This document shows, in pieces, positions 15,035 through 24,825 of a stretch of 64,000 bases of DNA (positions are counted from its first letter, which is position 1; each line of letters begins with the position of its first letter). Below the pieces are notes generated by a model. That model was not told the origin of the DNA. It saw only the letters and a program-made list of their open reading frames with translations, and ran no database searches. Source of the DNA: Variovorax paradoxus (GTDB lineage: Bacteria > Pseudomonadota > Gammaproteobacteria > Burkholderiales > Burkholderiaceae_C); the NCBI RefSeq assembly GCF_018614875.1, contig NZ_JAGGNW010000009.1:62001-126000 (forward strand), written 5' to 3'. A program made the position numbers and the translations under genes.

Positions 15035-15350
15035 AAACGCGCGACCCTGCGACCGGTTTACATGGTAGTAATACGTAAGATGGGGGCTTGCGTCGCGCGA
15101 TGGCGACAAATAGTCACATCTGATTCTTTGATTGCCCTCTAGAACAGGGGAGGCCGTCTAGCAAAGCATCAGGAATCGGAGGTTCGGCCGGCTTCGTCTT
15201 CTTCGCCTTTGACGCAGGGAAGGCGTCGATCTGTGGGCCGGATGAGGTCAAAGACTTTATGGCAGCGAAAAGCGGAACGCCTCGCGGAACGGATGCGGAA
15301 CGAGTGCTCTGATGTTTGTGAGCACTATCGCGGCCGGCGCTGTAAATACG
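15035..15350. other. Non-coding stretch between TA module and tRNA-Leu
   Basis: I see no complete gene here. The first part is AT-rich and holds the toxin promoter. A 23-codon protein-like tail on the plus strand (PDEVKDFMAAKSG) stops at 15312 and may be a gene remnant. No integrase and no second copy of the tRNA 3' end are visible, so the island boundary here is inferred only. Confidence 0.4.
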
Positions 15351-15435
15351 TGGTGCCCGGGGCCGGAATCGAACCGGCACACCTTTCGGTGGGGGATTTT
15401 GAGTCCCCTGCGTCTACCAATTTCACCACCCGGGC
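15351..15435 (-). tRNA. tRNA-Leu(CAA)
   Basis: The 85-base minus-strand sequence folds as a class II tRNA. The acceptor stem is GCCCGGG with CCCGGGC, then A and an encoded CCA. The anticodon stem-loop GGGGACTCAAAATCCCC gives anticodon CAA (Leu). The variable arm is long (CACCGAAAGGTG-type), and the T-loop is GGTTCGATTCC. A CATAAT element about 20 bases upstream on the minus strand could be its -10. The 3' end points at the mobile region, as expected for an integration target. Confidence 0.95.
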
Positions 15436-15476
15436 ACATTCGGAAGGAAGCCCAAAATTATGGCACAGTGGCTGCC

Positions 15477-16379
15477 ATGAATTATCCGACGATCGAAGAT
15501 GCCATCGGCAAGACCCCGCTGGTCGCCCTGCAACGCATCGATGCAGCCGAGAACGCCCGGCGCGGCAACGTGATCCTCGGCAAGCTCGAAGGCAACAATC
15601 CCGCAGGTTCGGTGAAAGACCGTCCCGCGCTCTCGATGATCAAGCGCGCCGAGGAGCGCGGCGAAATCAAGCCGGGCGACACGCTCATCGAAGCCACCTC
15701 GGGCAACACCGGCATCGCGCTGGCCATGGCTGCAGCCATCAAAGGCTACCGCATGGTGCTGATCATGCCGGAGGACCTGTCCGTCGAACGGGCCCAGACC
15801 ATGAAGGCCTTCGGCGCCGAACTCGTGCTCACGCCCAAGAGCGGCGGCATGGAATACGCGCGCGACCTTGCCGAACAGATGGCGGCGCAGGGCAAGGGTC
15901 GCGTGCTCGACCAGTTCGCCAATGCCGACAATCCGCGCATCCACTACGAGACCACCGGCCCCGAGATCTGGGCCGACACCAAGGGCAAGATCACGCACTT
16001 CGTGAGCGCCATGGGCACCACCGGCACCATCACCGGCGTCTCGCGCTACCTGAAGGAAAAGAACCCCGCGGTGCGCATCATCGGCGCGCAGCCGGCCGAG
16101 GGCTCGCGCATCCCGGGCATCCGCAAGTGGCCGGTCGAATACCTGCCCAAGATCTACGAGCCGAACCGGGTCGATGAAGAAATCAGCGTGAGCCAGGACA
16201 ACGCCGAAGAGATGTGCCGGCGCCTTGCGCGCGAGGAAGGCATCTTCGGCGGCATCTCCGCGGCTGGGGCGCTCTGGGTGGCGCTCGAGGTTGCCAAGAC
16301 GGTCGAGAACGCCACCATCGTGTTCGTGGTGTGCGACCGCGGCGACCGGTACCTTTCTACCGGCGTCTTTCCTGCATAA
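15477..16379 (+). CDS. cysM: Cysteine synthase B
   Basis: This 300-residue PLP enzyme makes L-cysteine from O-acetylserine and sulfide or thiosulfate. The PLP Lys is Lys47 in NNPAGSVKDRPA. The phosphate loop is TSGNTG (74-79), and the C-terminal GGISAAGAL and VCDRGDRYLSTGVF blocks are typical. It has the length and the RKWPVEYLPKIY segment of CysM rather than CysK. A Nudix gene and tusA follow in the same direction with gaps of 32 and -11 bases, a possible sulfur-related unit. Confidence 0.93.
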   Translation: MNYPTIEDAIGKTPLVALQRIDAAENARRGNVILGKLEGNNPAGSVKDRPALSMIKRAEERGEIKPGDTLIEATSGNTGIALAMAAAIKGYRMVLIMPEDLSVERAQTMKAFGAELVLTPKSGGMEYARDLAEQMAAQGKGRVLDQFANADNPRIHYETTGPEIWADTKGKITHFVSAMGTTGTITGVSRYLKEKNPAVRIIGAQPAEGSRIPGIRKWPVEYLPKIYEPNRVDEEISVSQDNAEEMCRRLAREEGIFGGISAAGALWVALEVAKTVENATIVFVVCDRGDRYLSTGVFPA

Positions 16380-16411
16380 ACAAACCAGCCACCGCGGACG
16401 CTCAGCCATTC

Positions 16412-16990
16412 ATGCCCGATCCCAAGTTCTGCCAGGTCTGTGCCACGTCGCTCGAATGGATCGAGCTGGTGGAGGACAGCGGCCCGACGGCGCGGCTGCG
16501 CTGCCCGTCCTGCGGCCACACGCACTGGAACAATCCGACGCCGGTGCTCGCGGCCATCGTCGAGTACCGCGGGCAGGTGCTGCTGGCGCGAAACGCCGCC
16601 TGGCCGGTGAAGATGTACGCGCTGATCACCGGCTTCATGGAGGCCGGGGAAACGCCTGAAGAGGGCATCTCGCGCGAGGTCAAGGAAGAAACCAACCTCG
16701 ACGTGAGCGCGACAAAGCTCGTCGGTGTGTACGACTTCCAGCGCATGAACCAGGTCATCATTGCCTACCATGTGGTGGCCGATGGCGAGGTGAAGCTTTC
16801 ACCCGAGCTGCTGGACTATCGCCTCTACCACCTGCCTGACCTCAAGTGCTGGCCCGCGGGCACCGGCTATGCGCTGGCCGATTGGCTGCGCACCCGGGGG
16901 CACGAGCCGGTGTTCTTTACCGCGGCGGAAAACGAGGAGCGGCGGCGCGGCTTGAACCTGCCGCCGGAGGAGCCGAAGCATGCAGATTGA
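16412..16990 (+). CDS. Nudix hydrolase with zinc ribbon (NADH pyrophosphatase-like)
   Basis: This 192-residue protein has an N-terminal zinc ribbon (Cys7, Cys10, Cys31, Cys34) and a Nudix box at about residues 74-96 (GFMEAGE...REVKEETNL) that binds the metal for pyrophosphate-bond hydrolysis. The layout resembles the C-terminal two thirds of NudC, but the SQPWPFPxS motif of NADH-specific enzymes is absent. The substrate is therefore open. Its last 11 bases overlap tusA. Confidence 0.85.
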   Translation: MPDPKFCQVCATSLEWIELVEDSGPTARLRCPSCGHTHWNNPTPVLAAIVEYRGQVLLARNAAWPVKMYALITGFMEAGETPEEGISREVKEETNLDVSATKLVGVYDFQRMNQVIIAYHVVADGEVKLSPELLDYRLYHLPDLKCWPAGTGYALADWLRTRGHEPVFFTAAENEERRRGLNLPPEEPKHAD

Positions 16991-17207
16991 TCGCGAACTC
17001 GACACACGGGGCCTGAACTGCCCGCTGCCCATTCTCAAGGCCAAGAAGTCGCTCAACGACATGGCCAGCGGCCAGCTGCTGAAGGTGGTGTCGACCGACC
17101 CGGGGTCGGTGCGCGACTTTCAGGCCTTTGCGCGCCAGACCGGCAACGAGCTCGTCGAGCAGCAGACGATCGGCAGCGACTTCATTCATGTGCTGAAGAG
17201 GCGCTGA
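16980..17207 (+). CDS. TusA-family sulfur carrier protein
   Basis: This 75-residue protein has the TusA/SirA/YedF fold and motif DTRGLNCPLP with the sulfur-accepting Cys14 in CPxP. Such proteins pass persulfide sulfur in tRNA thiolation or sulfur metabolism. It overlaps the Nudix gene and lies two genes after cysM, which fits sulfur handling. Whether it is the true TusA or a paralogue cannot be told from sequence. Confidence 0.87.
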   Translation: MQIDRELDTRGLNCPLPILKAKKSLNDMASGQLLKVVSTDPGSVRDFQAFARQTGNELVEQQTIGSDFIHVLKRR

Positions 17208-17219
17208 GCAGAAAAGAGA

Positions 17220-17238
17220 AGGGCCCCGTCGGGGCCCT
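17220..17238. terminator. Bidirectional terminator between tusA and galU
   Basis: AGGGCCCC and GGGGCCCT form a perfect 8-bp stem with a 3-base loop between convergent genes. On the minus strand a pyrimidine-rich TTCTCTTTTCT tract follows, so it best serves galU. Confidence 0.87.
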
Positions 17239-17246
17239 GTCTGTCT

Positions 17247-18137
17247 TCAGAGCTCCAGGCTCTTCAGGTATTCGCGGAACTGCGCGCCGACTTCGGGGTG
17301 CGCCAGCGCAAGCTCAACCGACGCTTGCAGGAAGCCTTCCTTGCTGCCGCAGTCGTAGCGCGTGCCCTTGTAGGCATAGGCGTAGACCGATTCCTTCTTC
17401 ATCAACGCCGCGATGCCGTCGGTGAGCTGGATCTCGCCGCCCGCGCCCTTCGGCTGATTGCGGATCTCGTCGAACACACCCGGCGTGAGGATGTAGCGGC
17501 CCGCGACGCCCAGGCGTGAGGGCGCGACTTCGGGCGCAGGCTTTTCGACCATGCGATCGACCTTCACGAGATCGTCGCCGATGGATTCGCCCGCCACGAT
17601 GCCGTAGCGCTTGACGTGTTCGAGCGGCACTTCCTGCACCGCGAGCAGCGAAGCGCCGAGCTTGCCGAAGGCGGCCGTCATTTGCGCGAGCACAGGTGCG
17701 CCGCCCACAGGGCCGACCATCAGGTCGTCGGCCAGCAGCACGGCGAAGGGTTCGTTGCCCACCAGGTGTTCGGCGCACAGCACCGCATGGCCGAGCCCCA
17801 GCATGCGCGACTGGCGCACGTAGGAGCAGGTCATGTCGTCGGGCATGACAGAGCGCGCGATGTCGAGCAGTTCGAGCTTGCCGCTGGCCTCGAGCTGGCT
17901 CTCGAGTTCGTAGGCGGTGTCGTAGTGGTCTTCGATGGCACGTTTGTTTCGGCCAGTTACGAAAATCATGTCGCGAATGCCCGCCGCGTAGGCTTCCTCA
18001 ACCGCGTACTGGATGAGTGGCTTGTCGACAACCGGCAGCATTTCCTTTGGCTGCGCCTTGGTGGCGGGCAGAAAGCGGGTGCCGAAACCTGCAACAGGAA
18101 ATACGGCCTTGCGGATGCGTGTCGAGGGAATGGGCAT
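17247..18137 (-). CDS. galU: UTP-glucose-1-phosphate uridylyltransferase
   Basis: This 296-residue cytoplasmic enzyme makes UDP-glucose for envelope polysaccharides. The nucleotide-binding signature [19 protein letters not shown] is at the N-terminus with [14 protein letters not shown] after it. [13 protein letters not shown] and the ADDLM segment are also typical of GalU. The ATG at 18137 is used; a TTG two codons upstream is less likely. It is transcribed away from valS with a 108-base gap between them. Confidence 0.94.
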   Translation of the reverse strand: MPIPSTRIRKAVFPVAGFGTRFLPATKAQPKEMLPVVDKPLIQYAVEEAYAAGIRDMIFVTGRNKRAIEDHYDTAYELESQLEASGKLELLDIARSVMPDDMTCSYVRQSRMLGLGHAVLCAEHLVGNEPFAVLLADDLMVGPVGGAPVLAQMTAAFGKLGASLLAVQEVPLEHVKRYGIVAGESIGDDLVKVDRMVEKPAPEVAPSRLGVAGRYILTPGVFDEIRNQPKGAGGEIQLTDGIAALMKKESVYAYAYKGTRYDCGSKEGFLQASVELALAHPEVGAQFREYLKSLEL

Positions 18138-18245
18138 GGGCAATTGGGGCGTCTGTTCGTTCAGTTGAAGAAGAAGGTTTTAGGGTCAGCGACGACACGG
18201 AAATGCCGTCGTTGCCATGCTAAACCTTGCCCAGATCCAAGTGTG

Positions 18246-21143
18246 TCAGCCGAGACGCACAAGCTGATCGCGAAGACGTTCCATCGTGGTGCTGAAATCG
18301 ACGAGGCGCTTGCGCTCCTGTTCGATCACAGAGGGTGGTGCCTTAGCTACAAAGGCTTCATTGCCGAGCTTTCCATTCACTTTGAGGATCTCGCCCTCGA
18401 TGCGAGCAATTTCCTTGCCGATGCGCGCGCGTTCGGCGGCCTTGTCGATTTCCATGTGCAGGCACAGGCGCGCCGTGCCGACCACGGCCACGGGCGCCGC
18501 CTCGGCCGCTGCCGACCACGAAGCCTCGTCGTCGAAGACCTTCACTTCCTTGAGCTTGGCGAGTGCCTGCAGCACCGCAGATGATTCGCGCAGGAAGGCC
18601 GCGCCTTCGGCATCGTCGGCCACCGCATAGAGCGGCAGGCGCACCGCGGGCGACACGTTCATTTCGCCGCGCAGCGTGCGGCAGGCATCGACCAGCGCCT
18701 TCAGGCGCGCCACATGCGCTTCGGCCGCTTCGTCGATCTTCTCGGGCTGGCTCTTCGGGTAGGCGGCGACCATGATCGACGCGCCCTCACGGCCTGCAAC
18801 CTTCGACACCTTCTGCCACAGCTCTTCCGTGATGAACGGAATCACCGGATGCGCAAGGCGCAGCAGCGTTTCGAGCGTGCGGATCAGCGTGCGGCGCGTG
18901 GCGCGTTTCTGCGAATCGTCGCCGGTCTGGATCTGCACCTTCGCGATCTCCAGGTACCAGTCGCAGAATTCGTCCCAGGCAAACTGGTAGATGGCGTTGG
19001 CCACGTTGTCGAGCCGGTATTCCTCGAAGCCCTTGGCCACTTCGGCCTCGACGCGCTGCAGCTGCGAGACGATCCAGAAATCGGCGCGGCTGAACTTCAG
19101 GTAGCCGTGCGCCGGTCCGCCGACCGCGCACTCTTCCTTGGTGTGCTCGCGCAGGCCGCAGTCCTGCCCTTCGCAATTCATCAGCACGAAGCGCGTGGCA
19201 TTCCAGAGCTTGTTGCAGAAGTTGCGATAGCCCTCGCAGCGCTTGCTGTCGAAGTTGATGCTGCGGCCCAGCGAGGCCAGCGATGCGAAGGTGAAGCGCA
19301 GGGCGTCGGCGCCAAAGGCGGGAATGCCCTCGGGAAATTCTTTCTGCGTGTTCTTGCGCACCGCGGGCGCGGTCTCGGGCTTGCGCAGGCCTTGCGTGCG
19401 CTTGTCGAGCAGTTCGGGCAATGCGATGCCGTCGATCAGGTCCACGGGGTCGAGCACGTTGCCTTCGGACTTGCTCATCTTCTTGCCCTGCGCATCGCGC
19501 ACCAGGCCGTGGATGTACACGTCCTTGAACGGCACCTTGCCGGTGAAGTGCTTGGTCATCATGATCATCCGGGCGACCCAGAAGAAGATGATGTCGTAGC
19601 CAGTCACCAGCACGGTCGAGGGCATGTAGAGCGCCAAGTCCTGCGTCTTCTCGGGCCAGCCGAGCGAAGAGAAGGGCACCAGTGCCGACGAATACCAGGT
19701 GTCGAGCACGTCTTCGTCGCGCTTGAGCTTCTTGCCCGGCGCCTTGGCCTGCGCCTCGGCCTCGTCGTGCGCCACGTACACCTTGCCTTCCTCGTCGTAC
19801 CAGGCCGGGATCTGGTGGCCCCACCAGAGCTGGCGCGAGATGGTCCAGTCCTGGATGTTTTCCATCCAGTGGTTGTAGGTGTTGACCCAGTTCTCGGGCA
19901 CGAAGCGCACTTCGCCCGACTTCACCACGTCGACGGCCTTCTGTGCGATCGACTGGCCGTCGGCGCCGGGGCGCGTCATGGCCACGTACCACTGGTCGGT
20001 GAGCATCGGCTCGACGACGGCGCCCGAGCGCGCGCAGCGCGGCACCATCAGCTTGTGCTTCTTCACCTCGACCAGCAGGCCGAGCGCATCGAGGTCGGCC
20101 ACGATGGCCTTGCGCGCCACGAAGCGGTCCAGGCCGCGATATTTCTCGGGCGCGTTGTCGTTGATGGTGGCGTCGAGCGTGAGGATGCCGATCACTTCGA
20201 GCTTGTGGCGCTGGCCGACGGCATAGTCGTTGTAGTCGTGCGCGGGCGTGACCTTGACCACGCCTGTGCCGAATTCCTTGTCGACGTAGTCGTCCGCGAT
20301 GATGGGGATCAGCCGGTCCACCAGCGGCAGCCGCACGCGCTGGCCGATCAGGTGCCGGTAGCGCTCGTCTTCGGGGTGAACCATCACGGCCGTGTCGCCG
20401 AGCATGGTCTCGGGCCGCGTGGTGGCCACGGTCAGCGTGCCGCTGCCGTCTTCGAGCGGGTAGGCGATGTGCCAGAGCGAGCCGTCTTCCTCTTCGCTTT
20501 CCACTTCGAGGTCGCTCACCGAGGTCTTGAGCACCGGGTCCCAGTTGCCCAGGCGCTTGCCGCGGTAGATCAGGCCTTCCTCGTAGAGCGAGACAAAAGT
20601 CTGCGTGACCACCTTCGACAGGTCGTCGTCCATCGTGAAGTATTCGCGGCTCCAGTCGACCGTGTCGCCCATGCGGCGCATCTGCTCGGTGATGGTGCTG
20701 CCCGATTTCTCCTTCCATTCCCAGACCTTGGCGACGAAGTTCTTGCGCGCCTCGGCCGGCGTCGGGCCCATGTCGTGGCGGCTGATCTTCTGTTCCTGCA
20801 GCTGGCGCTCCACCACGATCTGCGTCGCGATGCCCGCATGGTCGGTGCCCGGCACCCAGAGCGTGTTGTCGCCCTTCATGCGGTGGTAGCGCGCGAGGCT
20901 GTCCATGATGGTCTGGTTGAACGCATGGCCCATGTGCAGCGTGCCCGTCACGTTGGGCGGCGGCAGCTGGATCGCGAACGAATCCGCTCCCTCCTTGGGC
21001 TCCTGGGTGCCGCGGAAGCCCGCCTTGGCATAGCCGCGCTTTTCCCATTCCGGGCCCCAGTGCGCCTCGATGGCGGCGGGTTCGAACGATTTGGAGAGGC
21101 TCTCCAGTCCAGGCTGGGCGGAAGGGGTGGTGGGTTCGCTCAT
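18246..21143 (-). CDS. valS: Valyl-tRNA synthetase
   Basis: This 965-residue class I synthetase charges tRNA-Val. The HIGH motif is HMGH at residues 70-73 ([18 protein letters not shown]), and the KMSKS loop is at about 553-557. The editing (CP1) domain with [13 protein letters not shown] lies between. The C-terminal 65 residues form the usual valyl coiled coil ([26 protein letters not shown]). The ATG at 21143 is used because the longer frame upstream has no start signals. The gene is complete. Confidence 0.96.
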   Translation of the reverse strand: MSEPTTPSAQPGLESLSKSFEPAAIEAHWGPEWEKRGYAKAGFRGTQEPKEGADSFAIQLPPPNVTGTLHMGHAFNQTIMDSLARYHRMKGDNTLWVPGTDHAGIATQIVVERQLQEQKISRHDMGPTPAEARKNFVAKVWEWKEKSGSTITEQMRRMGDTVDWSREYFTMDDDLSKVVTQTFVSLYEEGLIYRGKRLGNWDPVLKTSVSDLEVESEEEDGSLWHIAYPLEDGSGTLTVATTRPETMLGDTAVMVHPEDERYRHLIGQRVRLPLVDRLIPIIADDYVDKEFGTGVVKVTPAHDYNDYAVGQRHKLEVIGILTLDATINDNAPEKYRGLDRFVARKAIVADLDALGLLVEVKKHKLMVPRCARSGAVVEPMLTDQWYVAMTRPGADGQSIAQKAVDVVKSGEVRFVPENWVNTYNHWMENIQDWTISRQLWWGHQIPAWYDEEGKVYVAHDEAEAQAKAPGKKLKRDEDVLDTWYSSALVPFSSLGWPEKTQDLALYMPSTVLVTGYDIIFFWVARMIMMTKHFTGKVPFKDVYIHGLVRDAQGKKMSKSEGNVLDPVDLIDGIALPELLDKRTQGLRKPETAPAVRKNTQKEFPEGIPAFGADALRFTFASLASLGRSINFDSKRCEGYRNFCNKLWNATRFVLMNCEGQDCGLREHTKEECAVGGPAHGYLKFSRADFWIVSQLQRVEAEVAKGFEEYRLDNVANAIYQFAWDEFCDWYLEIAKVQIQTGDDSQKRATRRTLIRTLETLLRLAHPVIPFITEELWQKVSKVAGREGASIMVAAYPKSQPEKIDEAAEAHVARLKALVDACRTLRGEMNVSPAVRLPLYAVADDAEGAAFLRESSAVLQALAKLKEVKVFDDEASWSAAAEAAPVAVVGTARLCLHMEIDKAAERARIGKEIARIEGEILKVNGKLGNEAFVAKAPPSVIEQERKRLVDFSTTMERLRDQLVRLG

Positions 21144-21250
21144 GGGAAATGCAGAACGGCGCCTTCGGGGGAGCCGTGGGGACAAGGTGGGGATGACCCT
21201 CGATTTTACGGGGGCGGCTTCGGGGTGAGCCCACAACCCATAATTCCGGG

Positions 21251-22033
21251 ATGCTGTTCCTGCTTTCCCCTGCGAAGTCACTCGACTACGACACCCCCGT
21301 TCCCGCCGAAATCCCCGCCACCCAACCCCATTTCGAAGCGCCCCGCGGCCCCTCGGTCGAACTGATCAAGCTGCTGCGCGAGAAGTCGCCGCAGCAGATT
21401 TCCGAGCTCATGCACCTGTCGGACAAGCTCTCCGCGCTCAATGTGGCGCGCTACCAGGCCTGGGCCGGCAAGAGCACACCGAAGAATGCCCGCCAGGCCG
21501 CCTTCGCATTCGACGGCGACGTCTACGGCGGCCTCGATGCCCGCTCGCTCACGCCCGCGCAGCTGGCCTGGGCGCAAGAGCATCTGTGCATCCTGAGCGG
21601 CCTCTACGGCCTGCTGCGCCCGCTCGACCTGCTGCAGCCGTACCGCCTGGAGATGGGCACGCCGCTGGCCAATCGCCATGGCAAGGACCTGTATGCCTTC
21701 TGGGGCTCGCGCATTGCAGAACACCTCAACCAGCGCCTGGCGGCAGACCGCACGCCCGTGGTGGTCAATGTCGCCTCGCAGGAATACTTCAGGTCGGTGG
21801 ACCTGAAGGCGCTCAAGGCGCGCGTGGTCGAATGCGTGTTCGAGGAATGGAAGGGCGACAAATTCAAGATCGTGAGCTTCTACGCCAAGCGCGCCCGCGG
21901 CCTGCTGGCGCGCTGGGCGGTGCTGCACAAGGCTGCCACGCCCAAGGCGCTGGAAAAATTCGATCTCGAGGGTTATGGTTTCGACGCCAAGGTCTCTACG
22001 GCCGAAAGGCTGGTGTTCAGAAGGAAGACTTGA
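21251..22033 (+). CDS. yaaA: Peroxide stress protein YaaA (UPF0246/DUF328)
   Basis: This 260-residue protein starts with [11 protein letters not shown] and contains the conserved [31 protein letters not shown] and NVASQEYF blocks of the YaaA family. In E. coli YaaA lowers free iron during hydrogen peroxide stress and binds DNA. It is divergent from valS. The next gene starts one base after its stop, so the two are probably cotranscribed. Confidence 0.92.
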   Translation: MLFLLSPAKSLDYDTPVPAEIPATQPHFEAPRGPSVELIKLLREKSPQQISELMHLSDKLSALNVARYQAWAGKSTPKNARQAAFAFDGDVYGGLDARSLTPAQLAWAQEHLCILSGLYGLLRPLDLLQPYRLEMGTPLANRHGKDLYAFWGSRIAEHLNQRLAADRTPVVVNVASQEYFRSVDLKALKARVVECVFEEWKGDKFKIVSFYAKRARGLLARWAVLHKAATPKALEKFDLEGYGFDAKVSTAERLVFRRKT

Positions 22034-22034
22034 T

Positions 22035-22877
22035 ATGTCACAGGCGATAAGCCCGGAACTGAGGGAATGGCTGGTGTCGCAGCTCGCGGCCGGGCATTCG
22101 GTGCCCGCGCTGCGCGCCTCGATGCGCGCGGCGGGTTGGCAGGACGCGGCCACCGACCTCGCGCTGGCGCAGTTGGAAGCCGGCTTTCCGCACCTGGAAG
22201 TGGCCAGCAAGACGCCGCGCACCGACATGCCCGGCCCCAACCTCGAAGGCGCCCCGCTCTACATCGAAGCGGGCGACCGCCGCGTGCAGGTGCTGCACAC
22301 CATGCGGCATCCGCGCGTCGTCGTGTTCGGCAACCTGCTGTCGCCTGAAGAGTGCGAAGGGCTGATTGCCGCGGCGCGGGTGCGGCTGGCGCGCTCGCTC
22401 ACCGTCGAGACTCGCACCGGCGGCGAGGTGCTCAACGTCGACCGCACCAGCGACGGCATGTTCTTCGAGCGCGGCGAGAACGACATCGTCGCGCGCCTCG
22501 AGCAGCGCATTGCCGTGCTGCTGCGCTGGCCGGTGGAGTTTGGCGAAGGCCTGCAGATCCTGCGCTATGCGCCCGGCGCGCAGTACCGGCCGCACTACGA
22601 CTACTTCGACCCCGGCGAGCCCGGCACGCCCACCATCCTCAAGCGCGGCGGCCAGCGCGTGGCCACGCTCGTGATGTACCTGCAGGAGCCCGAGCAGGGC
22701 GGCGCCACCACCTTCCCCGACGTGGGCCTGGAAGTGACGCCCATGCGCGGCACCGGCGTGTTCTTCAGCTACGACGAACCCGAGCCCGCCACCCGCACGC
22801 TGCACGGCGGCGCGCCCGTTCTGGCCGGCGAGAAGTGGGTTGCCACCAAGTGGCTGCGCGAACGCGAATTCAAGTAG
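22035..22877 (+). CDS. 2OG-Fe(II) oxygenase, prolyl 4-hydroxylase family
   Basis: This 280-residue protein has an N-terminal helical region and a P4H-type double-stranded beta-helix domain from about residue 95. The iron ligands are His187 and Asp189 (HYDYF) and His257 (TLHGG), and Lys267 (EKW) should bind 2-oxoglutarate. The peptide or protein substrate in bacteria is not known. It starts one base after yaaA and is followed closely by a hydrolase gene. Confidence 0.88.
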   Translation: MSQAISPELREWLVSQLAAGHSVPALRASMRAAGWQDAATDLALAQLEAGFPHLEVASKTPRTDMPGPNLEGAPLYIEAGDRRVQVLHTMRHPRVVVFGNLLSPEECEGLIAAARVRLARSLTVETRTGGEVLNVDRTSDGMFFERGENDIVARLEQRIAVLLRWPVEFGEGLQILRYAPGAQYRPHYDYFDPGEPGTPTILKRGGQRVATLVMYLQEPEQGGATTFPDVGLEVTPMRGTGVFFSYDEPEPATRTLHGGAPVLAGEKWVATKWLREREFK

Positions 22878-22893
22878 CAGCAGCAAGGAACCG

Positions 22894-23793
22894 ATGAAAG
22901 TCACCGCCAACGGGCTGCAGATCGAGGTCGACGACACCGGAGGCGAGGGGCGCCCCGTCATCCTGCTCATCATGGGCCTGGGCATGCAACTCGTCGCCTG
23001 GCCGGACGGCTTCGTGCGTCAACTGGTCGACGCGGGCTTTCGCGTGGTGCGCCACGACAACCGCGACATCGGCCTGAGCCAGGGCTTCGACCATGCGGGC
23101 ACCGGCAACATCGTGTGGGAAACCATTCGCCACCGCCTCGGCCTGCAGGTGCGTTCGGCCTACACGCTGCAGGACATGACGCAGGACTCGATCGGCGTGC
23201 TCGATGCGCTGGGCATCGCCAGGGCCCACATCGTCGGGGCTTCCATGGGCGGCATGATCGCGCAGCGCCTGGCCGCCAGTGCACCGCAGCGCGTTGCCAG
23301 CCTCGTGAGCATCATGAGTTCGAGCGGCGCGCGCGGCCTGCCCGGTCCGCGCCGCGAGGTGACGGCCATGCTCATGCGCAGGCCCCTGGGCCGCAGCGAG
23401 GCCGATCTCGTGGCGCACAGCATCAAGCTCCTGCGCCTGATCCAGAGCCCGGCCTATCCGCAGACCGATGAAGAGCTGGCCGCACGCCTGGTCTTCAGCA
23501 TGCGCCGCTCGTACCGCCCGGCCGGCCTGATGCGGCAGATGCTGGCCATCGGCGCCGATGGCGAGCGCCCGCTGCTGCTGCCGCGCATCCAGAGCCCGAC
23601 GCTGGTGCTGCACGGCGAAGCCGATGCCCTGGTGCCCATCGCCTGCGGCAAGGATTCGGCCCGACGCATTCCGGGCTCGACCTTCATTTCCATTCCCGGC
23701 ATGGGCCACGACCTGCCGCCAGAGGTCTGCACCATCCTCGCCAACCACATCGCCCCGTTCGCGCACGCCGCGCACGCCAAGGACAAGTCATGA
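22894..23793 (+). CDS. Alpha/beta hydrolase
   Basis: This 299-residue protein has the alpha/beta-hydrolase fold: oxyanion HG-like IMGLGM near residue 26, nucleophile Ser117 in GASMGG, an acidic residue in HGEADALVP and the His in GMGHDLPP. It resembles the group of esterases and lipases annotated near tetracycline- or aclacinomycin-type hydrolases, but the substrate cannot be assigned. There is no signal peptide. Its stop overlaps the queF start (ATGA). Confidence 0.85.
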   Translation: MKVTANGLQIEVDDTGGEGRPVILLIMGLGMQLVAWPDGFVRQLVDAGFRVVRHDNRDIGLSQGFDHAGTGNIVWETIRHRLGLQVRSAYTLQDMTQDSIGVLDALGIARAHIVGASMGGMIAQRLAASAPQRVASLVSIMSSSGARGLPGPRREVTAMLMRRPLGRSEADLVAHSIKLLRLIQSPAYPQTDEELAARLVFSMRRSYRPAGLMRQMLAIGADGERPLLLPRIQSPTLVLHGEADALVPIACGKDSARRIPGSTFISIPGMGHDLPPEVCTILANHIAPFAHAAHAKDKS

Positions 23794-24665
23794 GCCTGGA
23801 CAACACCCCCCAGAACCCCAACACCCCCGAGCAGTCGCAGCTGGGCCGCGCCTCGGCCTATGCCGACAGGTACGACCCCTCGCTGCTCTTTCCGATTGCG
23901 CGCAGCACCCAGCGCGAAGCCATGGGCATTGCCGGCGGCGCGCTGCCCTTCTTCGGCGCCGATCTCTGGACCGCCTTCGAGGTGAGCTGGCTCAACCTGC
24001 GCGGCAAGCCGCAGCTGGCCATCGCGCACTTCACCATCCCCTGCGAAACGCCCAACATCGTCGAGAGCAAGTCGTTCAAGCTCTACCTCAACAGCTTCAA
24101 CAGCACCGCTTTCGCGAGCGCGGAGGCCGTGCGCGAGCGCCTGCGCGCCGACCTGTCCGAGGCGCTCTGGCGCGGCAGCGACCAGTCCGCCGGCATCGGC
24201 GTGAAGCTGCTGGCGCCCGACATGTTCGACCGCGAGCCGGTGCACGAACTCGACGGCCTCGACCTCGACCGGCTCGACATCGAGTGCACCCACTACCAGC
24301 CCGCGCCCGAACTGCTGTCGAGCGACAGCACCCAGCCGCCGGTGAACGAGACGCTCACCAGCCGCCTGCTCAAGAGCAACTGCCTCGTCACCGGCCAGCC
24401 CGACTGGGGCAGCGTGCAGATCCGCTACAGCGGCCCGGCCATCGAGCAGGCCGGCCTGCTCGCGTACATCGTGAGCTTTCGCAACCACAACGAGTTCCAC
24501 GAACCCTGCGTGGAGCGCATGTTCATCGACATCTGGCGCCGCTGCCAGCCCAACAAGCTCGCGGTGTATGCGCGCTACACGCGGCGCGGCGGGCTCGACA
24601 TCAATCCGTTTCGCACCAGCTGGCCGCAGGCGCTGCCGCCGAACGTCCGTACCGCGCGGCAATAG
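23790..24665 (+). CDS. queF: 7-cyano-7-deazaguanine reductase (long form)
   Basis: This 291-residue enzyme reduces preQ0 to preQ1 with NADPH in queuosine synthesis. It is of the two-domain E. coli type. The catalytic Cys is Cys198 ([12 protein letters not shown]) with Asp205, matching Cys190 and Asp197 of E. coli with a constant offset. The QueF motif [14 protein letters not shown] is at 91-104. It overlaps the hydrolase gene by 4 bases. The frame stays open for 21 codons after its stop without clear meaning. Confidence 0.94.
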   Translation: MSLDNTPQNPNTPEQSQLGRASAYADRYDPSLLFPIARSTQREAMGIAGGALPFFGADLWTAFEVSWLNLRGKPQLAIAHFTIPCETPNIVESKSFKLYLNSFNSTAFASAEAVRERLRADLSEALWRGSDQSAGIGVKLLAPDMFDREPVHELDGLDLDRLDIECTHYQPAPELLSSDSTQPPVNETLTSRLLKSNCLVTGQPDWGSVQIRYSGPAIEQAGLLAYIVSFRNHNEFHEPCVERMFIDIWRRCQPNKLAVYARYTRRGGLDINPFRTSWPQALPPNVRTARQ

Positions 24666-24825
24666 CGCCGGCACGCGCTGAGCTTCCATCCGCTGGACCG
24701 CTCGGCCGACGTGTTCAGTTGGGATCCGGTCTGAGGTCAAACCCGAAGAACAGTGGGCGCCGAGGCGCGCAAGGCGTCATTCGCCGGACAATGCGCATTC
24801 CTCTCCTCCTTCGCGCATCTGTCCG

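Noticed and set aside
15114..15380. Minus-strand 88-codon frame starting in tRNA-Leu
   Set aside because: It reads through the tRNA 3' half; the start VRFRPRAP is the usual artefact of translating tRNA sequence.
15462..15477. Sigma-54-like TGGCACAGTGGCTGCC before cysM
   Set aside because: The GC element is within 3 bases of the cysM ATG, so transcription would start inside the gene.
18714..21365. 883-codon open frame on the plus strand
   Set aside because: It lies entirely opposite valS. Long antisense frames are expected in GC-rich genes, and the protein is a low-complexity His/Val/Arg-rich shadow.
24666..24729. 21 codons open after the queF stop, containing SFHPLDRSADVFSW
   Set aside because: It might be a gene tail, but it is too short and has no recognisable family or start.
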